Assembly: GCF_020539505.1 (NCBI RefSeq)
Contig: NZ_JACDXW010000003.1
Span: 62,001-126,000, forward strand
Direction: 5' to 3'
DNA length: 64,000 bases
Source: Mesopusillimonas faecipullorum
GTDB taxonomy: Bacteria; Pseudomonadota; Gammaproteobacteria; Burkholderiales; Burkholderiaceae_B
Shown here: in pieces, positions 1 to 8,575 of the stretch
Position numbering within the stretch: position 1 is the stretch's first letter
How the letters are laid out: every line of letters begins with the position of its first letter
The notes under the pieces: model-generated
The model's database searches: none
What the model was told of the DNA's origin: nothing
What the model saw: only the letters and a program-made list of their open reading frames with translations
Made by a program: the position numbers and the translations under genes

Positions 1-1047
1 GCCGTGGCTTCAGGCATGGCGGCTGTCGCTTACGCCATCCAGACCATCGCCCAAGCCGGCGACAACATCGTCTCGATCAGCAAATTGTATGGCGGCACCT
101 ACAACCTGTTTGCGCATACTTTTCCTCGCCAAGGCTTGACGGTTAAGTTTGCGCCCCACGACGATCTCGCGGCTCTTGAAGCCCTCATCGACGACAAAAC
201 GCGTGCGGTGTTCTGCGAAACCATAGGCAACCCTGCCGGTAACATCGCAGATATCCAGGCCCTGGCCGACATCGCCCACAAACATGGCGTGCCGCTCATC
301 GTCGACAACACCGTTGCCTCTCCGGCGCTGTGCAGGCCTTTCGAGCACGGGGCCGACATCGTCGTACATGCGCTCACCAAATACATGGGCGGCCATGGCA
401 CAACACTAGGCGGTGCGGTAGTAGATTCCGGTAAATTCCCTTGGGCCGAGCACGCCGACCGCTTCCCGCTGCTTTCCGAGCCCGACCCCTCTTATCACGG
501 CGTCAGCTATACAGAAACATTTGGCGCCGCAGCCTTCATCGCTCGCTGCCGAGTCGTACCGCTGCGCAACACAGGCGCCGCCTTGTCACCTTTCAATGCC
601 TTTCAGATTCTGCAAGGTATCGAAACCCTGCCCTTGCGCATGGAACGCCATACCGAAAACGCGCTGAAAGTAGCCGAATTTCTCGACAAGCATCCACAAG
701 TAGAGTGGATCAACTACGCGGGTTTGCCCAGCCACCCCGAACACGCATTAGCGCAACGCTACCTCGACGGCAAACCAGCTTCCATTTTGTCGTTTGGGGT
801 CAAGGGCGGATTTGATGCGGGTGTGCGTTTCCTCGATGCCCTGCAACTCATTCTGCGCTTGGTCAATATCGGGGATGCCAAATCTTTGGCTACGCACCCA
901 GCCTCAACCACGCATCGTCAGTTGGATGACGCCGAACTGGCTGCCGCAGGCGTTTCCAAAGACCTGGTACGTCTTTCCATTGGGCTGGAACACATCGACG
1001 ACTTGCTCGCCGATATCTCGCAGGCCTTGGAAGCCAGTAAGGCCTAA
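1..1047 (+). CDS. metY: O-acetylhomoserine sulfhydrylase, C-terminal part (5' end outside window)
   Basis: PLP-dependent enzyme of the Cys/Met metabolism family that makes homocysteine from O-acetylhomoserine and sulfide in the cytosol. The frame is open from base 1, so the gene starts before the window. The family runs to roughly 430 residues and about 348 are present, so about 80-90 are missing. The PLP lysine lies in HALTKYMGG (K126 counted from the GTG at base 4). The stretch around VDNTVASPALCRP and the C-terminal LVRLSIGLEHIDDLL are typical of the family. The GTG at base 4 is not a plausible start because it falls inside the conserved SGMAA region. MetY is favoured over MetZ or MetB because of the longer insert after the lysine, but the exact substrate is inferred. 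Confidence 0.92.
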   Translation, partial: AVASGMAAVAYAIQTIAQAGDNIVSISKLYGGTYNLFAHTFPRQGLTVKFAPHDDLAALEALIDDKTRAVFCETIGNPAGNIADIQALADIAHKHGVPLIVDNTVASPALCRPFEHGADIVVHALTKYMGGHGTTLGGAVVDSGKFPWAEHADRFPLLSEPDPSYHGVSYTETFGAAAFIARCRVVPLRNTGAALSPFNAFQILQGIETLPLRMERHTENALKVAEFLDKHPQVEWINYAGLPSHPEHALAQRYLDGKPASILSFGVKGGFDAGVRFLDALQLILRLVNIGDAKSLATHPASTTHRQLDDAELAAAGVSKDLVRLSIGLEHIDDLLADISQALEASKA

Positions 1048-1066
1048 ATGCCATCTTATGCGCTCC

Positions 1067-1105
1067 GGTGCATTGCCGCCCACGCTAGCGGGTGGTCAAT
1101 GCGCC
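1067..1105. terminator. stem-loop between convergent metY and yidB-like genes
   Basis: GGTGCATTG (1067-1075) can pair with CAATGCGCC (1097-1105) over nine base pairs, one of them G-U. It lies in the short gap between two convergent genes. No T-run follows on either strand, so it is a weak candidate for a bidirectional terminator. Confidence 0.3.
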
Positions 1106-1143
1106 GAGCCGACTGGCCGGCTAGCTCAGTTTGGAGCGTGGTG

Positions 1144-1551
1144 TTATTTCTTGCCCGTCAGGCTGGCCAGCACACCCATCAGCGTCATCGCATCAGGGCT
1201 TTTGTCTGGCACCGCCCCGTCAGGCGTAAGATGATCTATTACCTGCGGCAGAATCGCAGCCAAATTACCCAGCACCGAGTCGGCATCTTGGCCAACTTGA
1301 GCAGCCAGTTGGCTGACATCTTCCTCACCCAAAGCCGAGCGAAGCTGCGCGCCGGTGACGGGCAGGTTCGCACCCGAACCCAACCACGATGCGACCACCT
1401 CATTCAACCCGCCCTGACGCAGCTTTTCCAGCAGACCGGCCAAGCCGCCCGGATAACGCTTGACGAAATCGAGTGCGGCCGGCAGCAACGCCCCCAAACC
1501 AGAAGACTGGCCACCTGCCAGCGAAGACACCAAGGAATTGAGCATACTCAT
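1144..1551 (-). CDS. YidB-like protein (DUF937)
   Basis: A 135-residue protein of the DUF937/YidB family, whose function is unknown. The sequence is almost all small and hydrophobic helices: MSMLNSLVSSLAGG, then a Gly/Leu-rich stretch, then GANLPVTGAQLRSALGEEDVSQLA, which resembles the conserved core of the family. I chose the start at 1551 rather than the in-frame ATG at 1566. The first start's own codons form a GGAGAA ribosome-binding site six bases before ATG AGT ATG. No signal peptide is seen, so it is probably cytosolic. The gene converges on metY and is divergent from the pnt operon. Confidence 0.8.
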   Translation of the reverse strand: MSMLNSLVSSLAGGQSSGLGALLPAALDFVKRYPGGLAGLLEKLRQGGLNEVVASWLGSGANLPVTGAQLRSALGEEDVSQLAAQVGQDADSVLGNLAAILPQVIDHLTPDGAVPDKSPDAMTLMGVLASLTGKK

Positions 1552-1938
1552 TGCGGATTTCTCCATCTAATTAGGCCATACCGCCCCGACGCTTGTCGGA
1601 GCCTCTTTTGTCATGAACTATACACGCCAGGCTGGGCCGGATGTGAGCATTTGTCATTTCCCGAGATTTTCATCTAATGACGGTGCATACCGCATTATGA
1701 AAAACAATGCGTGGAACCTTTGCAGCGCTTTAATCTGAGCGCTTGGCCCAAGCCATTCCATAGTGTGACCGCCCCTTTAAACAGGGGTCGGGAAGACTGA
1801 AGAAAACAGCATTTTTCGAATTTTAGGCAGGAATTAGCTTGAAAAAGCGGTAATTTGTTACTGGATAGGTGGTTTTTTGGGCCTTCAGGTATATTAATCA
1901 CTTCAAAAAAAATGCTGTACTGCAGCAAGGAGGAGCTG
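1552..1938 (+). promoter_or_regulatory. 387-bp leader region upstream of pntAA, with an inverted repeat
   Basis: No gene is visible here. It must contain the promoters of the divergent yidB-like gene and the pnt operon. ACAGCATTTTT at 1806-1816 is repeated inverted as AAAAATGCTGT at 1908-1918, about 90 bases apart, and brackets the likely 5' leader of pnt mRNA. TATATT at 1890-1895 could be a -10 box, but I find no convincing -35 at the right distance. The region ends in a near-perfect AGGAGG ribosome-binding site at 1929-1934 in front of ATG 1939. Confidence 0.35.
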
Positions 1939-3057
1939 ATGCAAATAGGTATCCCACGCGAAAGCCTCGTCGGCGAAACGCGTGTCGCGGCGACGCCTGA
2001 AACCGTCAAGAAGCTCGTTGCCGGCAAACATGCCGTCATTATCGAGCGTGGCGCCGGTATCACCGCGAATTATCCCGACGAGGCTTATGAAGCCGCAGGC
2101 GCCACATTAGTGGACGCCAGCCAGGCATTGGGCGCAGAGCTGGTGCTCAAAGTGCGCTCGCCCTCAGAACAAGAGATAGCGTCGATGCGCAAAGACGCCG
2201 TTCTTGTTGGCATGCTAGACCCTTTTAATCACGAAGGGCTGAAACGACTGGCCGAATCAGGGCTGACCGCTTTCTCCCTCGAAGCCGCACCGCGCATCAC
2301 GCGCGCGCAAAGCCTGGACGTACTTTCTTCCCAAGCCAACCTGGCCGGATACAAAGCTGTCTTATTGGCTGCCCATCATTACGGGCGTCTGATCCCCATG
2401 ATGATGACGGCTGCCGGCACGCTCAAGGCTGCCCGTGCTGTCATCCTGGGGGCTGGCGTGGCCGGCTTGCAAGCCATTGCTACGGCACGCCGCTTGGGTG
2501 CGGTGGTCGAAGCCTCCGATGTGCGCCCCGCCGCCCAAGAGCAAGTGGAATCACTGGGCGCCAAGTTCATCGAGGTTCCCTTCGAAACCGATGAAGAACG
2601 CGAGATCGCCCAAGGCGTAGGCGGCTATGCACGCCCCATGCCTGCCGCCTGGATGGCCAGACAAGCCAAACTGGTGGCTGAACGCTGCGCACAAGCCGAT
2701 ATCGTCATTACGACCGCCCTGATTCCAGGTCGCCCCGCTCCCACTCTGGTTTCCGAAGAGACCGTAAAAGCCATGAAGCCGGGCTCAGTCATCGTCGATC
2801 TGGCAGTCGAAAGGGGCGGCAACTGTCCGCTCTCGGAACGCGATCAAGTCGTGCAAAAGCATGGCGTCACCCTGGTGGGCTATACCAACTTGCCGGCGCT
2901 GGTTCCCACCGACGCCTCGGCCCTGTATGCCCGCAACCTGCTCGACTTCCTCAAGCTTATCGTCGATGGCGAGGGCAAGCTGGCCATCCAGCGCGAGGAC
3001 GAAATCGTCGCCGCCTGCCTGATGTGCACGCAAGGCAATCTCATTAGGAGCGCGTAA
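1939..3057 (+). CDS. pntAA: NAD(P) transhydrogenase subunit alpha part 1 (NAD-binding domain)
   Basis: Soluble NAD(H)-binding domain I of the proton-translocating transhydrogenase, which moves hydride between NADH and NADP+ using the proton gradient across the inner membrane. The protein has 372 residues, the normal size when the alpha subunit is split in two genes. The RAQSLDVL loop (122-129) and the Rossmann motif GAGVAG (171-176) are present. The start at 1939 is fixed by the AGGAGG site just upstream; an upstream in-frame ATG at 1912 and a TTG at 1855 lack such a site. It is the first gene of a tight operon, and its stop overlaps the start of pntAB by one base (TAATG). Its likely role is NADPH supply. 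Confidence 0.95.
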   Translation: MQIGIPRESLVGETRVAATPETVKKLVAGKHAVIIERGAGITANYPDEAYEAAGATLVDASQALGAELVLKVRSPSEQEIASMRKDAVLVGMLDPFNHEGLKRLAESGLTAFSLEAAPRITRAQSLDVLSSQANLAGYKAVLLAAHHYGRLIPMMMTAAGTLKAARAVILGAGVAGLQAIATARRLGAVVEASDVRPAAQEQVESLGAKFIEVPFETDEEREIAQGVGGYARPMPAAWMARQAKLVAERCAQADIVITTALIPGRPAPTLVSEETVKAMKPGSVIVDLAVERGGNCPLSERDQVVQKHGVTLVGYTNLPALVPTDASALYARNLLDFLKLIVDGEGKLAIQREDEIVAACLMCTQGNLIRSA

Positions 3058-3368
3058 TGGAAGCTATCAACCCTACCCTGCTCAATCTCATCATTTTTGT
3101 ACTGGCCGTTTACGTGGGCTTTCACGTTGTCTGGAACGTTACGCCGGCACTACATACTCCCCTGATGGCCGTCACCAACGCCATTTCCGCCATCGTCATC
3201 GTGGGTGCCATGCTGGCCGCCGGCCTGACCGAAGGTAACCTTGCCCGCTTCATGGGCGTGTTCGCTGTGGCGCTGGCTGCCGTCAACGTCTTCGGCGGCT
3301 TTCTCGTCACACGGCGCATGCTCGAAATGTTCAAGAAAAAAGAACGTAAAGGCGGAGACAAATCGTGA
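3057..3368 (+). CDS. pntAB: NAD(P) transhydrogenase subunit alpha part 2 (membrane part)
   Basis: A 103-residue membrane subunit that supplies the alpha-chain transmembrane helices of the transhydrogenase. Three hydrophobic helices are visible at about residues 7-27, 37-58 and 63-84. The C-terminus is short and strongly basic (KKKERKGGDK) and is probably cytoplasmic. It is translationally coupled on both sides: its ATG overlaps the pntAA stop by one base, and its TGA overlaps the GTG start of pntB by four. Size and order match the three-gene arrangement known from Rhodospirillum and many betaproteobacteria. Confidence 0.95.
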   Translation: MEAINPTLLNLIIFVLAVYVGFHVVWNVTPALHTPLMAVTNAISAIVIVGAMLAAGLTEGNLARFMGVFAVALAAVNVFGGFLVTRRMLEMFKKKERKGGDKS

Positions 3369-4801
3369 TATCCATCAACCTCGTCACCCTCCTCTATCTC
3401 GTTGCCTCAGTCTGCTTCATTCAGGCGCTTAAAGGGCTTTCCCACCCGACCACCTCCCGACGCGGCAATGTGTTCGGCATGGTGGGCATGGCCATTGCCG
3501 TACTCACCACAGCTGCCTTGATCGTTAGCTTGGCCAAACCTGGTCAAGCAGGCGTGGGTCTGGGCTGGATACTGCTGGGCCTGGTCATTGGCGGCAGCGT
3601 TGGCACCCTTATGGCCAAGCGCGTTGAAATGACCAAAATGCCCGAACTGGTCGCTTTCATGCACAGCATGATTGGTCTGGCAGCCGTTGCCATCGCCGTG
3701 GCAATCGTGGCCGAACCACAAGCCTTCAACATTGCACCCGAAGGCGGCATGCTGCCGGTAGGCAACCGGCTTGAGCTGTTCATCGGCACATTCGTGGGCG
3801 CCATCACGTTCTCGGGTTCCGTCATCGCTTTTGGCAAGCTCTCGGGCAAATACAAGTTCCGGCTCTTCCAAGGCGCACCAGTTGTGTTCAAGGGCCAGCA
3901 CATGCTGAACCTGCTGTTGGCCGTTGTCATGATAGTCTGCGGCCTGTGGTTCATGGCCACGCAAGAATGGCTGCCATTTATTATCATGACCGCGCTGGCC
4001 TTCGTGTTGGGTGTGCTTATCATCATCCCCATTGGCGGTGCTGATATGCCGGTCGTCGTTTCCATGCTGAACAGCTATTCAGGGTGGGCAGCAGCAGGCA
4101 TAGGCTTTTCGCTCAACAACTCCATGCTCATCATTGCGGGCTCGCTGGTGGGTTCGTCGGGTGCGATTCTGTCCTACATCATGTGCAAGGCCATGAACCG
4201 CTCCTTCTTCAACGTCATTCTGGGTGGTTTTGGCGGAGACGCCACTGCCGCACAAGGCGGCGAGCAAGTACAGCGCAACGTCAAATCGGGTAGCCCCGAC
4301 GACGCTTCTTTCCTGCTCAGCAATGCCGAGACTGTCACCATCGTGCCCGGCTATGGTCTGGCTGTCGCTCGCGCACAGCATGCCCTGAAAGAGCTGGCCG
4401 AGAAGTTGACGGAGAAAGGCGTGACGGTGAAGTACGCTATTCACCCTGTCGCCGGACGCATGCCTGGTCACATGAACGTGCTGTTGGCGGAAGCCGAGGT
4501 GCCTTACGACCAGGTCTTCGAAATGGAAGACATCAACAGCGAGTTCTCGCAAACTGATGTCGTACTGGTGCTGGGCGCCAACGACGTGGTCAACCCAGCT
4601 GCCAAGAACGACCCGCAATCACCCATAGCCGGCATGCCCATTCTGGAAGCCTACAAAGCACGCACCATCATTGTGAACAAGCGCTCCATGGCGGCAGGCT
4701 ATGCCGGTCTGGACAACGAACTGTTCTACATGGACAAGACCATGATGGTCTTCGGTGACGCCAAGAAGGTCATCGAAGACATGGTCAAAGCTGTGGAGTA
4801 A
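3365..4801 (+). CDS. pntB: NAD(P) transhydrogenase subunit beta
   Basis: A 478-residue subunit combining the remaining transmembrane helices (about residues 1-270) with the soluble NADP(H)-binding domain III. Visible landmarks are the many hydrophobic helices, GYGLAVARAQ near the start of domain III, and near the C-terminus GANDVVNPAA and KRSMAAGYAGLDN, which hold NADP. Translation starts with GTG at 3365, overlapping the pntAB stop (GTGA), so the three subunits should be made in fixed proportion. The operon ends here: two stem-loops and a strong terminator follow. Confidence 0.95.
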   Translation: MISINLVTLLYLVASVCFIQALKGLSHPTTSRRGNVFGMVGMAIAVLTTAALIVSLAKPGQAGVGLGWILLGLVIGGSVGTLMAKRVEMTKMPELVAFMHSMIGLAAVAIAVAIVAEPQAFNIAPEGGMLPVGNRLELFIGTFVGAITFSGSVIAFGKLSGKYKFRLFQGAPVVFKGQHMLNLLLAVVMIVCGLWFMATQEWLPFIIMTALAFVLGVLIIIPIGGADMPVVVSMLNSYSGWAAAGIGFSLNNSMLIIAGSLVGSSGAILSYIMCKAMNRSFFNVILGGFGGDATAAQGGEQVQRNVKSGSPDDASFLLSNAETVTIVPGYGLAVARAQHALKELAEKLTEKGVTVKYAIHPVAGRMPGHMNVLLAEAEVPYDQVFEMEDINSEFSQTDVVLVLGANDVVNPAAKNDPQSPIAGMPILEAYKARTIIVNKRSMAAGYAGLDNELFYMDKTMMVFGDAKKVIEDMVKAVE

Positions 4802-4805
4802 AACA

Positions 4806-4871
4806 GGCCCCGCCTTGCAAAAGGCGGGCCAAAAACAGAACCCCCTAAGCGCAGCGCGCCCCAGGGGGTTC
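4806..4871 (+). terminator. two tandem stem-loops after pntB
   Basis: GGCCCCGCCTT (4806-4816) pairs with AAGGCGGGCC (4821-4830) with one bulged C. GAACCCCCT (4838-4846) then pairs perfectly with AGGGGGTTC (4863-4871). Neither has a good T-run, but together they precede a canonical terminator at 4884 and may protect the 3' end of pnt mRNA. Confidence 0.5.
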
Positions 4872-4883
4872 TAAAAGTAGTGC

Positions 4884-4910
4884 AATGCCTCCTTCGGGAG
4901 GCATTTTTAT
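4884..4910 (+). terminator. Rho-independent terminator of the pnt operon
   Basis: AATGCCTCC, a TTCG tetraloop and GGAGGCATT form a perfect nine-pair stem, followed by a T-run (TTTTTAT). The UUCG loop and the T-run make this a strong + strand terminator. On the minus strand only an A-run precedes the stem and no T-run follows it, so it serves pntB rather than the convergent ridA-like gene. Confidence 0.88.
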
Positions 4911-4952
4911 GGGCTCAAGCCCGTCGCAGGCCAAACCTGCCGCAGTTGAGAA

Positions 4953-5378
4953 TCAAGCCGGCAAAACCGCCACGGCTTCGATCTCGAACAGCATGCTGTC
5001 CAGGGCCAACCTGGGTACAGGAATCAGCGTGCAAGCGGGCTTGGGTACATCGCCCCAGGCCGCCATCAGCTCGGCGCCATACTGCGCCAGCTTGGACTCG
5101 GCATGATCCACAATCAAGATCGTCATCTTGGCCACATCTTTAGGTTCGGCCCCGACAGAACGCAAGGCGGTCAGCAGATTATGGAAAGCCTGCTTGACCT
5201 GAGCTTGAAAGCCTTCAGGGTAGCTGCCGTCTTCACGCTCTCCGCCTTGCCCGGCAATGAACACCATGCGCGATCCAGGCGCTACATCCGCCACATGAGA
5301 AAAACCATAGTTGCTGGGGTCGTACAGACCAGCGGGGTTGGATATCGTCAGTTGGCTGGATTGCTTGAAAGTCGCCAT
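4953..5378 (-). CDS. RidA/YjgF-family protein without the catalytic arginine
   Basis: A 141-residue protein with the chorismate-mutase-like RidA fold: VFIAGQGGERED early, VKQAFHNLLTALRSVGAEPKDVAK in the middle, and LFEIEAVAVLPA at the end. True RidA enzymes hydrolyse reactive enamines and imines using an arginine just before the final strand. Here that segment reads KPACTLIPVPRL, with Cys where the family arginine is expected, so deaminase activity is doubtful. It more probably belongs to one of the other Rid subfamilies. The start at 5378 (MATFKQ) has a GGAG site; the frame is open further upstream without a site. It converges on the pnt operon and appears monocistronic. Confidence 0.85.
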   Translation of the reverse strand: MATFKQSSQLTISNPAGLYDPSNYGFSHVADVAPGSRMVFIAGQGGEREDGSYPEGFQAQVKQAFHNLLTALRSVGAEPKDVAKMTILIVDHAESKLAQYGAELMAAWGDVPKPACTLIPVPRLALDSMLFEIEAVAVLPA

Positions 5379-5449
5379 GAATGTCTCCGTAGCAATGGAT
5401 GGGAAAGCCATAGCTTATCCCAGCCCCACATCTTTGCAAGAGCAAGTCT

Positions 5450-5509
5450 TTTCCAACATGACATGAGTCTGAACGTGGTCTTGCGTTTCCAGCATGAAAC
5501 GAGTCTGAA
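5450..5509. repeat. pair of imperfect 24-bp direct repeats in a 428-bp intergenic region
   Basis: The stretch 5379-5806 carries no recognisable gene. It contains two direct repeats, 5450-5473 and 5486-5509, matching at 21 of 24 positions (start TTTCCA, end GAGTCTGAA) with a 36-bp period. Nothing else repeats, so this is not a CRISPR. Near the right end TATAAT occurs at 5769-5774, which could be the -10 box of the chloride-transporter gene, although no good -35 lies 16-18 bp before it. Confidence 0.5.
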
Positions 5510-5806
5510 GCAAGCCTGCTTGAAGTCGTCGATCATGAGGCATGGTGATCGATATGCAGGAAGAACAGCTCGACAGCCTATCTGGGAGGGGCATAAACCT
5601 CCGCCCCTCCGATCTAAGCCCGCGCAGCTCACGGCATCAACGTGTAAGCATTACTCCTCCCGCTCCCACACAGGGCAAGTAGTCATATAAGGAACCTTAC
5701 GAAAGATGCCATGGCGCTGCTGCGTGTCACTATCTTGAGGCAGCCGCGCTGGGATACCAAGCCCCACCTATAATGGGTTCGGTTCATTCCCTCATCCACT
5801 GCGCCT

Positions 5807-7141
5807 ATGTCCATGCCTGCCCCCACCTCATCCGGCTCTATGCGTGATCGCCTGCTTTCCTATTGGGAGCGCTATGGCGTGTTCTGGCTAGGTGCCTTGC
5901 TGGTAGGCTTGGTCTCTGTTGGCTATGCCTCGTTGATGGATTCCGCCTTTGCCCTGTTCAGGCGTATCGAGGCCTATGCCTGGTGGTTGCCTTTAGTGCT
6001 GACACCCGCTGGCGCCGCCCTGGCGGTTTGGCTGACACGTAAATATTTTCAGGGAGCCGAGGGCAGTGGCATTCCACAGGTGATTGCCACGCTGGAAGAC
6101 CACTCCCTGGCTCGCTCCCTGTTGTCGTTCCGTATCATGATAGGCAAGATCATTGCCTCGTTCATCGGCATGTTATGCGGTTTTACGATTGGTCGTGAAG
6201 GGCCCACGGTACAAATTGGCGCCTCGCTAATGTACGCCATGAGACGTGGTTACCGGCATAGCAGCGAGTTCATGGAGAACCAGCTTGCCACAGCCGGCGC
6301 CGCAGCCGGGCTGGCTGCTGCCTTCAATACTCCGCTGGCAGGCATCGTATTCGCCATCGAAGAACTCAACCGTAACTTTGCCTCGCGCACCAGCGGCATA
6401 CTCATCGCCGCGATGCTTTTCTCGGGCGTGGTTACCATCAGCCTACAAGGCAATTATCTTTACTTCGGCCAAATCAAAGCGACTATCCCGTGGCTGTGGT
6501 CAGCAGTACCGATTCTGTTGGCAGCCGGCATCATCACCGGGCTGTTCGGCGGCCTGTTTTGTTGGCTGCTGCTTAACACCTTGCGCTGGTTGCCCTCGCC
6601 TTTGGCTCTGATCAAACGCCTGCACCCTGTTTGGTTTGCTGCAATCTGCGGTTTGGTATTGGCCATTGTGGGCGTTGTTTCTGGCGGCGCCACCTTCGGT
6701 AGCGGCTATGCCGAAGCCCGCTCTTTGCTCGAAACACAAGAGCCCATGTCGCCCTTTTATGCGCCGCTTAAATTTATCGCCCTGACGGTTTCATATATGT
6801 CAGGTATTCCCGGCGGCATCTTTGCCCCTGGCCTGGCCATAGGCGCAGGGATAGGCAATCTACTGTCTATGGTGGTCACCACGTTGCCACTGCAGGCACT
6901 GGCAGCCTTGTGCATGGTGGGCTTTCTGTCAGCCATCACGCAATCGCCCCTGACCGCCTTTGTGATCATGGTAGAAATGACAGACGGCAATGACATGATG
7001 ATGCCTTTGATGGCGGTGTCCTTGCTTGCGACTCAAGTGTCCAAATGCTTCTGGCGCCTGCCCTTCTATCATGCGCTGGCCTTGAACTACTTGCCTAATG
7101 CTGGGCAGGCTAAAGCCGCCCAGCAAACACAAGTCACGTAA
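5807..7141 (+). CDS. ClC-family chloride transporter (ClcB-like)
   Basis: A 444-residue inner-membrane protein of the ClC family with 10 or more hydrophobic segments. The three ion-selectivity signatures are present: GSGIP (86-90), GREGPTVQ (129-136, E131 being the gating glutamate) and GIFAPGLAIGAG in the C-terminal half. The EE pair in FAIEELNRNF matches the proton-glutamate region of the E. coli exchanger, so H+/Cl- antiport is likelier than a pure channel (inference). There are no C-terminal CBS domains. The start is uncertain: ATG 5807 and ATG 5813 both lack a clear ribosome-binding site. It converges on livF with only a few bases between the stops. Confidence 0.9.
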   Translation: MSMPAPTSSGSMRDRLLSYWERYGVFWLGALLVGLVSVGYASLMDSAFALFRRIEAYAWWLPLVLTPAGAALAVWLTRKYFQGAEGSGIPQVIATLEDHSLARSLLSFRIMIGKIIASFIGMLCGFTIGREGPTVQIGASLMYAMRRGYRHSSEFMENQLATAGAAAGLAAAFNTPLAGIVFAIEELNRNFASRTSGILIAAMLFSGVVTISLQGNYLYFGQIKATIPWLWSAVPILLAAGIITGLFGGLFCWLLLNTLRWLPSPLALIKRLHPVWFAAICGLVLAIVGVVSGGATFGSGYAEARSLLETQEPMSPFYAPLKFIALTVSYMSGIPGGIFAPGLAIGAGIGNLLSMVVTTLPLQALAALCMVGFLSAITQSPLTAFVIMVEMTDGNDMMMPLMAVSLLATQVSKCFWRLPFYHALALNYLPNAGQAKAAQQTQVT

Positions 7142-7146
7142 CCGCG

Positions 7147-7854
7147 CTAGACCCCAAGAAAAGCACGTTGCACCGCTTCGTCGCCCTTGAGTTGTTCTGC
7201 GCTGCCTTCGCCCACGATGCGCCCCGCTTCCATCAGGTAGCCACGGTCGGCGATAGAGAGCGAGATGGAAACGTTCTGTTCAACCACCAGCATGCCCACG
7301 CCTGTTTCTTTTACGCGGCGCAAGGCGCCAAATAACTCTTTCACGACAATTGGGGCCAGACCCAGGCTGGGTTCGTCCAGCAGCAAGAAGCGCGGATTGC
7401 TCATCAGCGCACGACCTATGGCTACCATTTGCTGCTCGCCACCCGACATCGTCCGTACCATCTGACGTTTACGTTCGGACAACCGGGGGAAAAGCTCGTA
7501 CACCAAGGCATGACGATTGGCTTCGGTAGCACGAGCCCGCTTGGGGTTGGCGCCCAGCAACAGGTTTTCTTCGACCGTCAGATCACCGAATACACCCCGC
7601 CCTTCAGGAACCAGCGCAACACCCATTTCGGGTATGCGGTGAGCCGCTACCCCTATCAAAGGCTGGCCGTCCAGCGTCACGCTGCTGCCGGCCTCGGCCG
7701 GCACCAAACCGCCTATGGCTTTCAGCAAAGACGACTTGCCTGCGCCATTGGCACCCAGAATGACCACGGTTTCGCCCTCGGAGGCCTGGACCGAAACCTC
7801 GTTTAAGGCCAGATGCCGTCCGTAACGTAAGGAAAGCTGGCTGACTTCAAGCAT
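7147..7854 (-). CDS. livF: amino-acid/amide ABC transporter ATP-binding protein
   Basis: A 235-residue ATPase of the branched-chain amino-acid/amide ABC importer family and the last gene of the livKHMGF operon. The Walker A motif GANGAGKSS, the signature MSGGEQQMVAIGRAL, the Walker B segment FLLLDEPSLGL and the H-loop region VVEQNVSISL are all intact. The start at 7854 (MLEVSQLSL) lies inside the end of livG with an eight-base overlap, implying translational coupling. The frame runs on upstream but overlaps livG deeply. The substrate cannot be told from the ATPase. Confidence 0.93.
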   Translation of the reverse strand: MLEVSQLSLRYGRHLALNEVSVQASEGETVVILGANGAGKSSLLKAIGGLVPAEAGSSVTLDGQPLIGVAAHRIPEMGVALVPEGRGVFGDLTVEENLLLGANPKRARATEANRHALVYELFPRLSERKRQMVRTMSGGEQQMVAIGRALMSNPRFLLLDEPSLGLAPIVVKELFGALRRVKETGVGMLVVEQNVSISLSIADRGYLMEAGRIVGEGSAEQLKGDEAVQRAFLGV

Positions 7855-8575
7855 CTTCGTCTCCGAGGTAGGCTGCCACAACGGCCGGGTCGGCCAAGAC
7901 TTGTGCCGTCGGACCATCGGCGATCTTGGTGCCCGCATTCATGACAACGGCCCGACTACACAAGGCCCGTACGGCCTCCATGATGTGTTCGACCAGCAGA
8001 ATGGTCATGCCGCGCTCTCGCAGAGACATGATCAAGTCTATGCCTACGCGCAGTTCTGTGGGGTTAAGGCCGGAAAGCCATTCATCTAGCAACAGCAGAC
8101 GTGGGTCAGCGGCCAGCGCACGTGCAAGCTCCATGCGCTTTTGGTCTATATAGGTAAGGTCAGCCGCGTGCTCGGGCCCACGGCCCTCCAGCCCTACCTG
8201 TTGAAGCAGCTCTTCGGCGCGGCTGCGCGCCTGGGCTCCCCACAGCGGTTTGCCGCGGAATGCCAGCGCGGTAATCACGTTTTCGAGGACGGTGAGTGAG
8301 GGTAAAGCACGCACCAGCTGAAACGTGCGGGCTACGCCCTTATGCGCAATTTTGTGTGGCGGCAAACCAGACAACACCACACCGCCCAAACGTATGGAGC
8401 CAGACGTGGGAGGCAAGGCACCGGAAATCATATTGATGACCGTGGTCTTGCCTGATCCGTTGGGGCCCAACAAGGCAACGATCTCGCCTTCTGCCACCGT
8501 AAAGCTGACGTCGTTGACAGCTTTAAGGCCGCCAAACTGTTTGCAAAGATTCTGGATTTCCAACAGGGTGCTCAT
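7847..8575 (-). CDS. livG: amino-acid/amide ABC transporter ATP-binding protein (atypical signature)
   Basis: A 242-residue partner ATPase. Walker A is GPNGSGKTT. The usual LSGGQ signature is replaced by LTYIDQKRMELARAL, and Walker B reads LLLLDEWLSGLNP, with Trp where Pro is normal. LivG proteins often have a weakened signature, but both deviations together mark a divergent branch. SD GGAGG lies nine bases before ATG 8575. The start overlaps the livM stop by four bases (ATGA). Confidence 0.92.
   Translation of the reverse strand: MSTLLEIQNLCKQFGGLKAVNDVSFTVAEGEIVALLGPNGSGKTTVINMISGALPPTSGSIRLGGVVLSGLPPHKIAHKGVARTFQLVRALPSLTVLENVITALAFRGKPLWGAQARSRAEELLQQVGLEGRGPEHAADLTYIDQKRMELARALAADPRLLLLDEWLSGLNPTELRVGIDLIMSLRERGMTILLVEHIMEAVRALCSRAVVMNAGTKIADGPTAQVLADPAVVAAYLGDEDA

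Noticed and set aside
3407-4618. Long minus-strand frames across pntB
   Set aside because: Antisense to a complete pntB, with no ribosome-binding site and His-rich shadow composition.
5450-5509. CRISPR-like direct repeats
   Set aside because: Only two imperfect copies with a 12-bp gap; no array and no cas genes.
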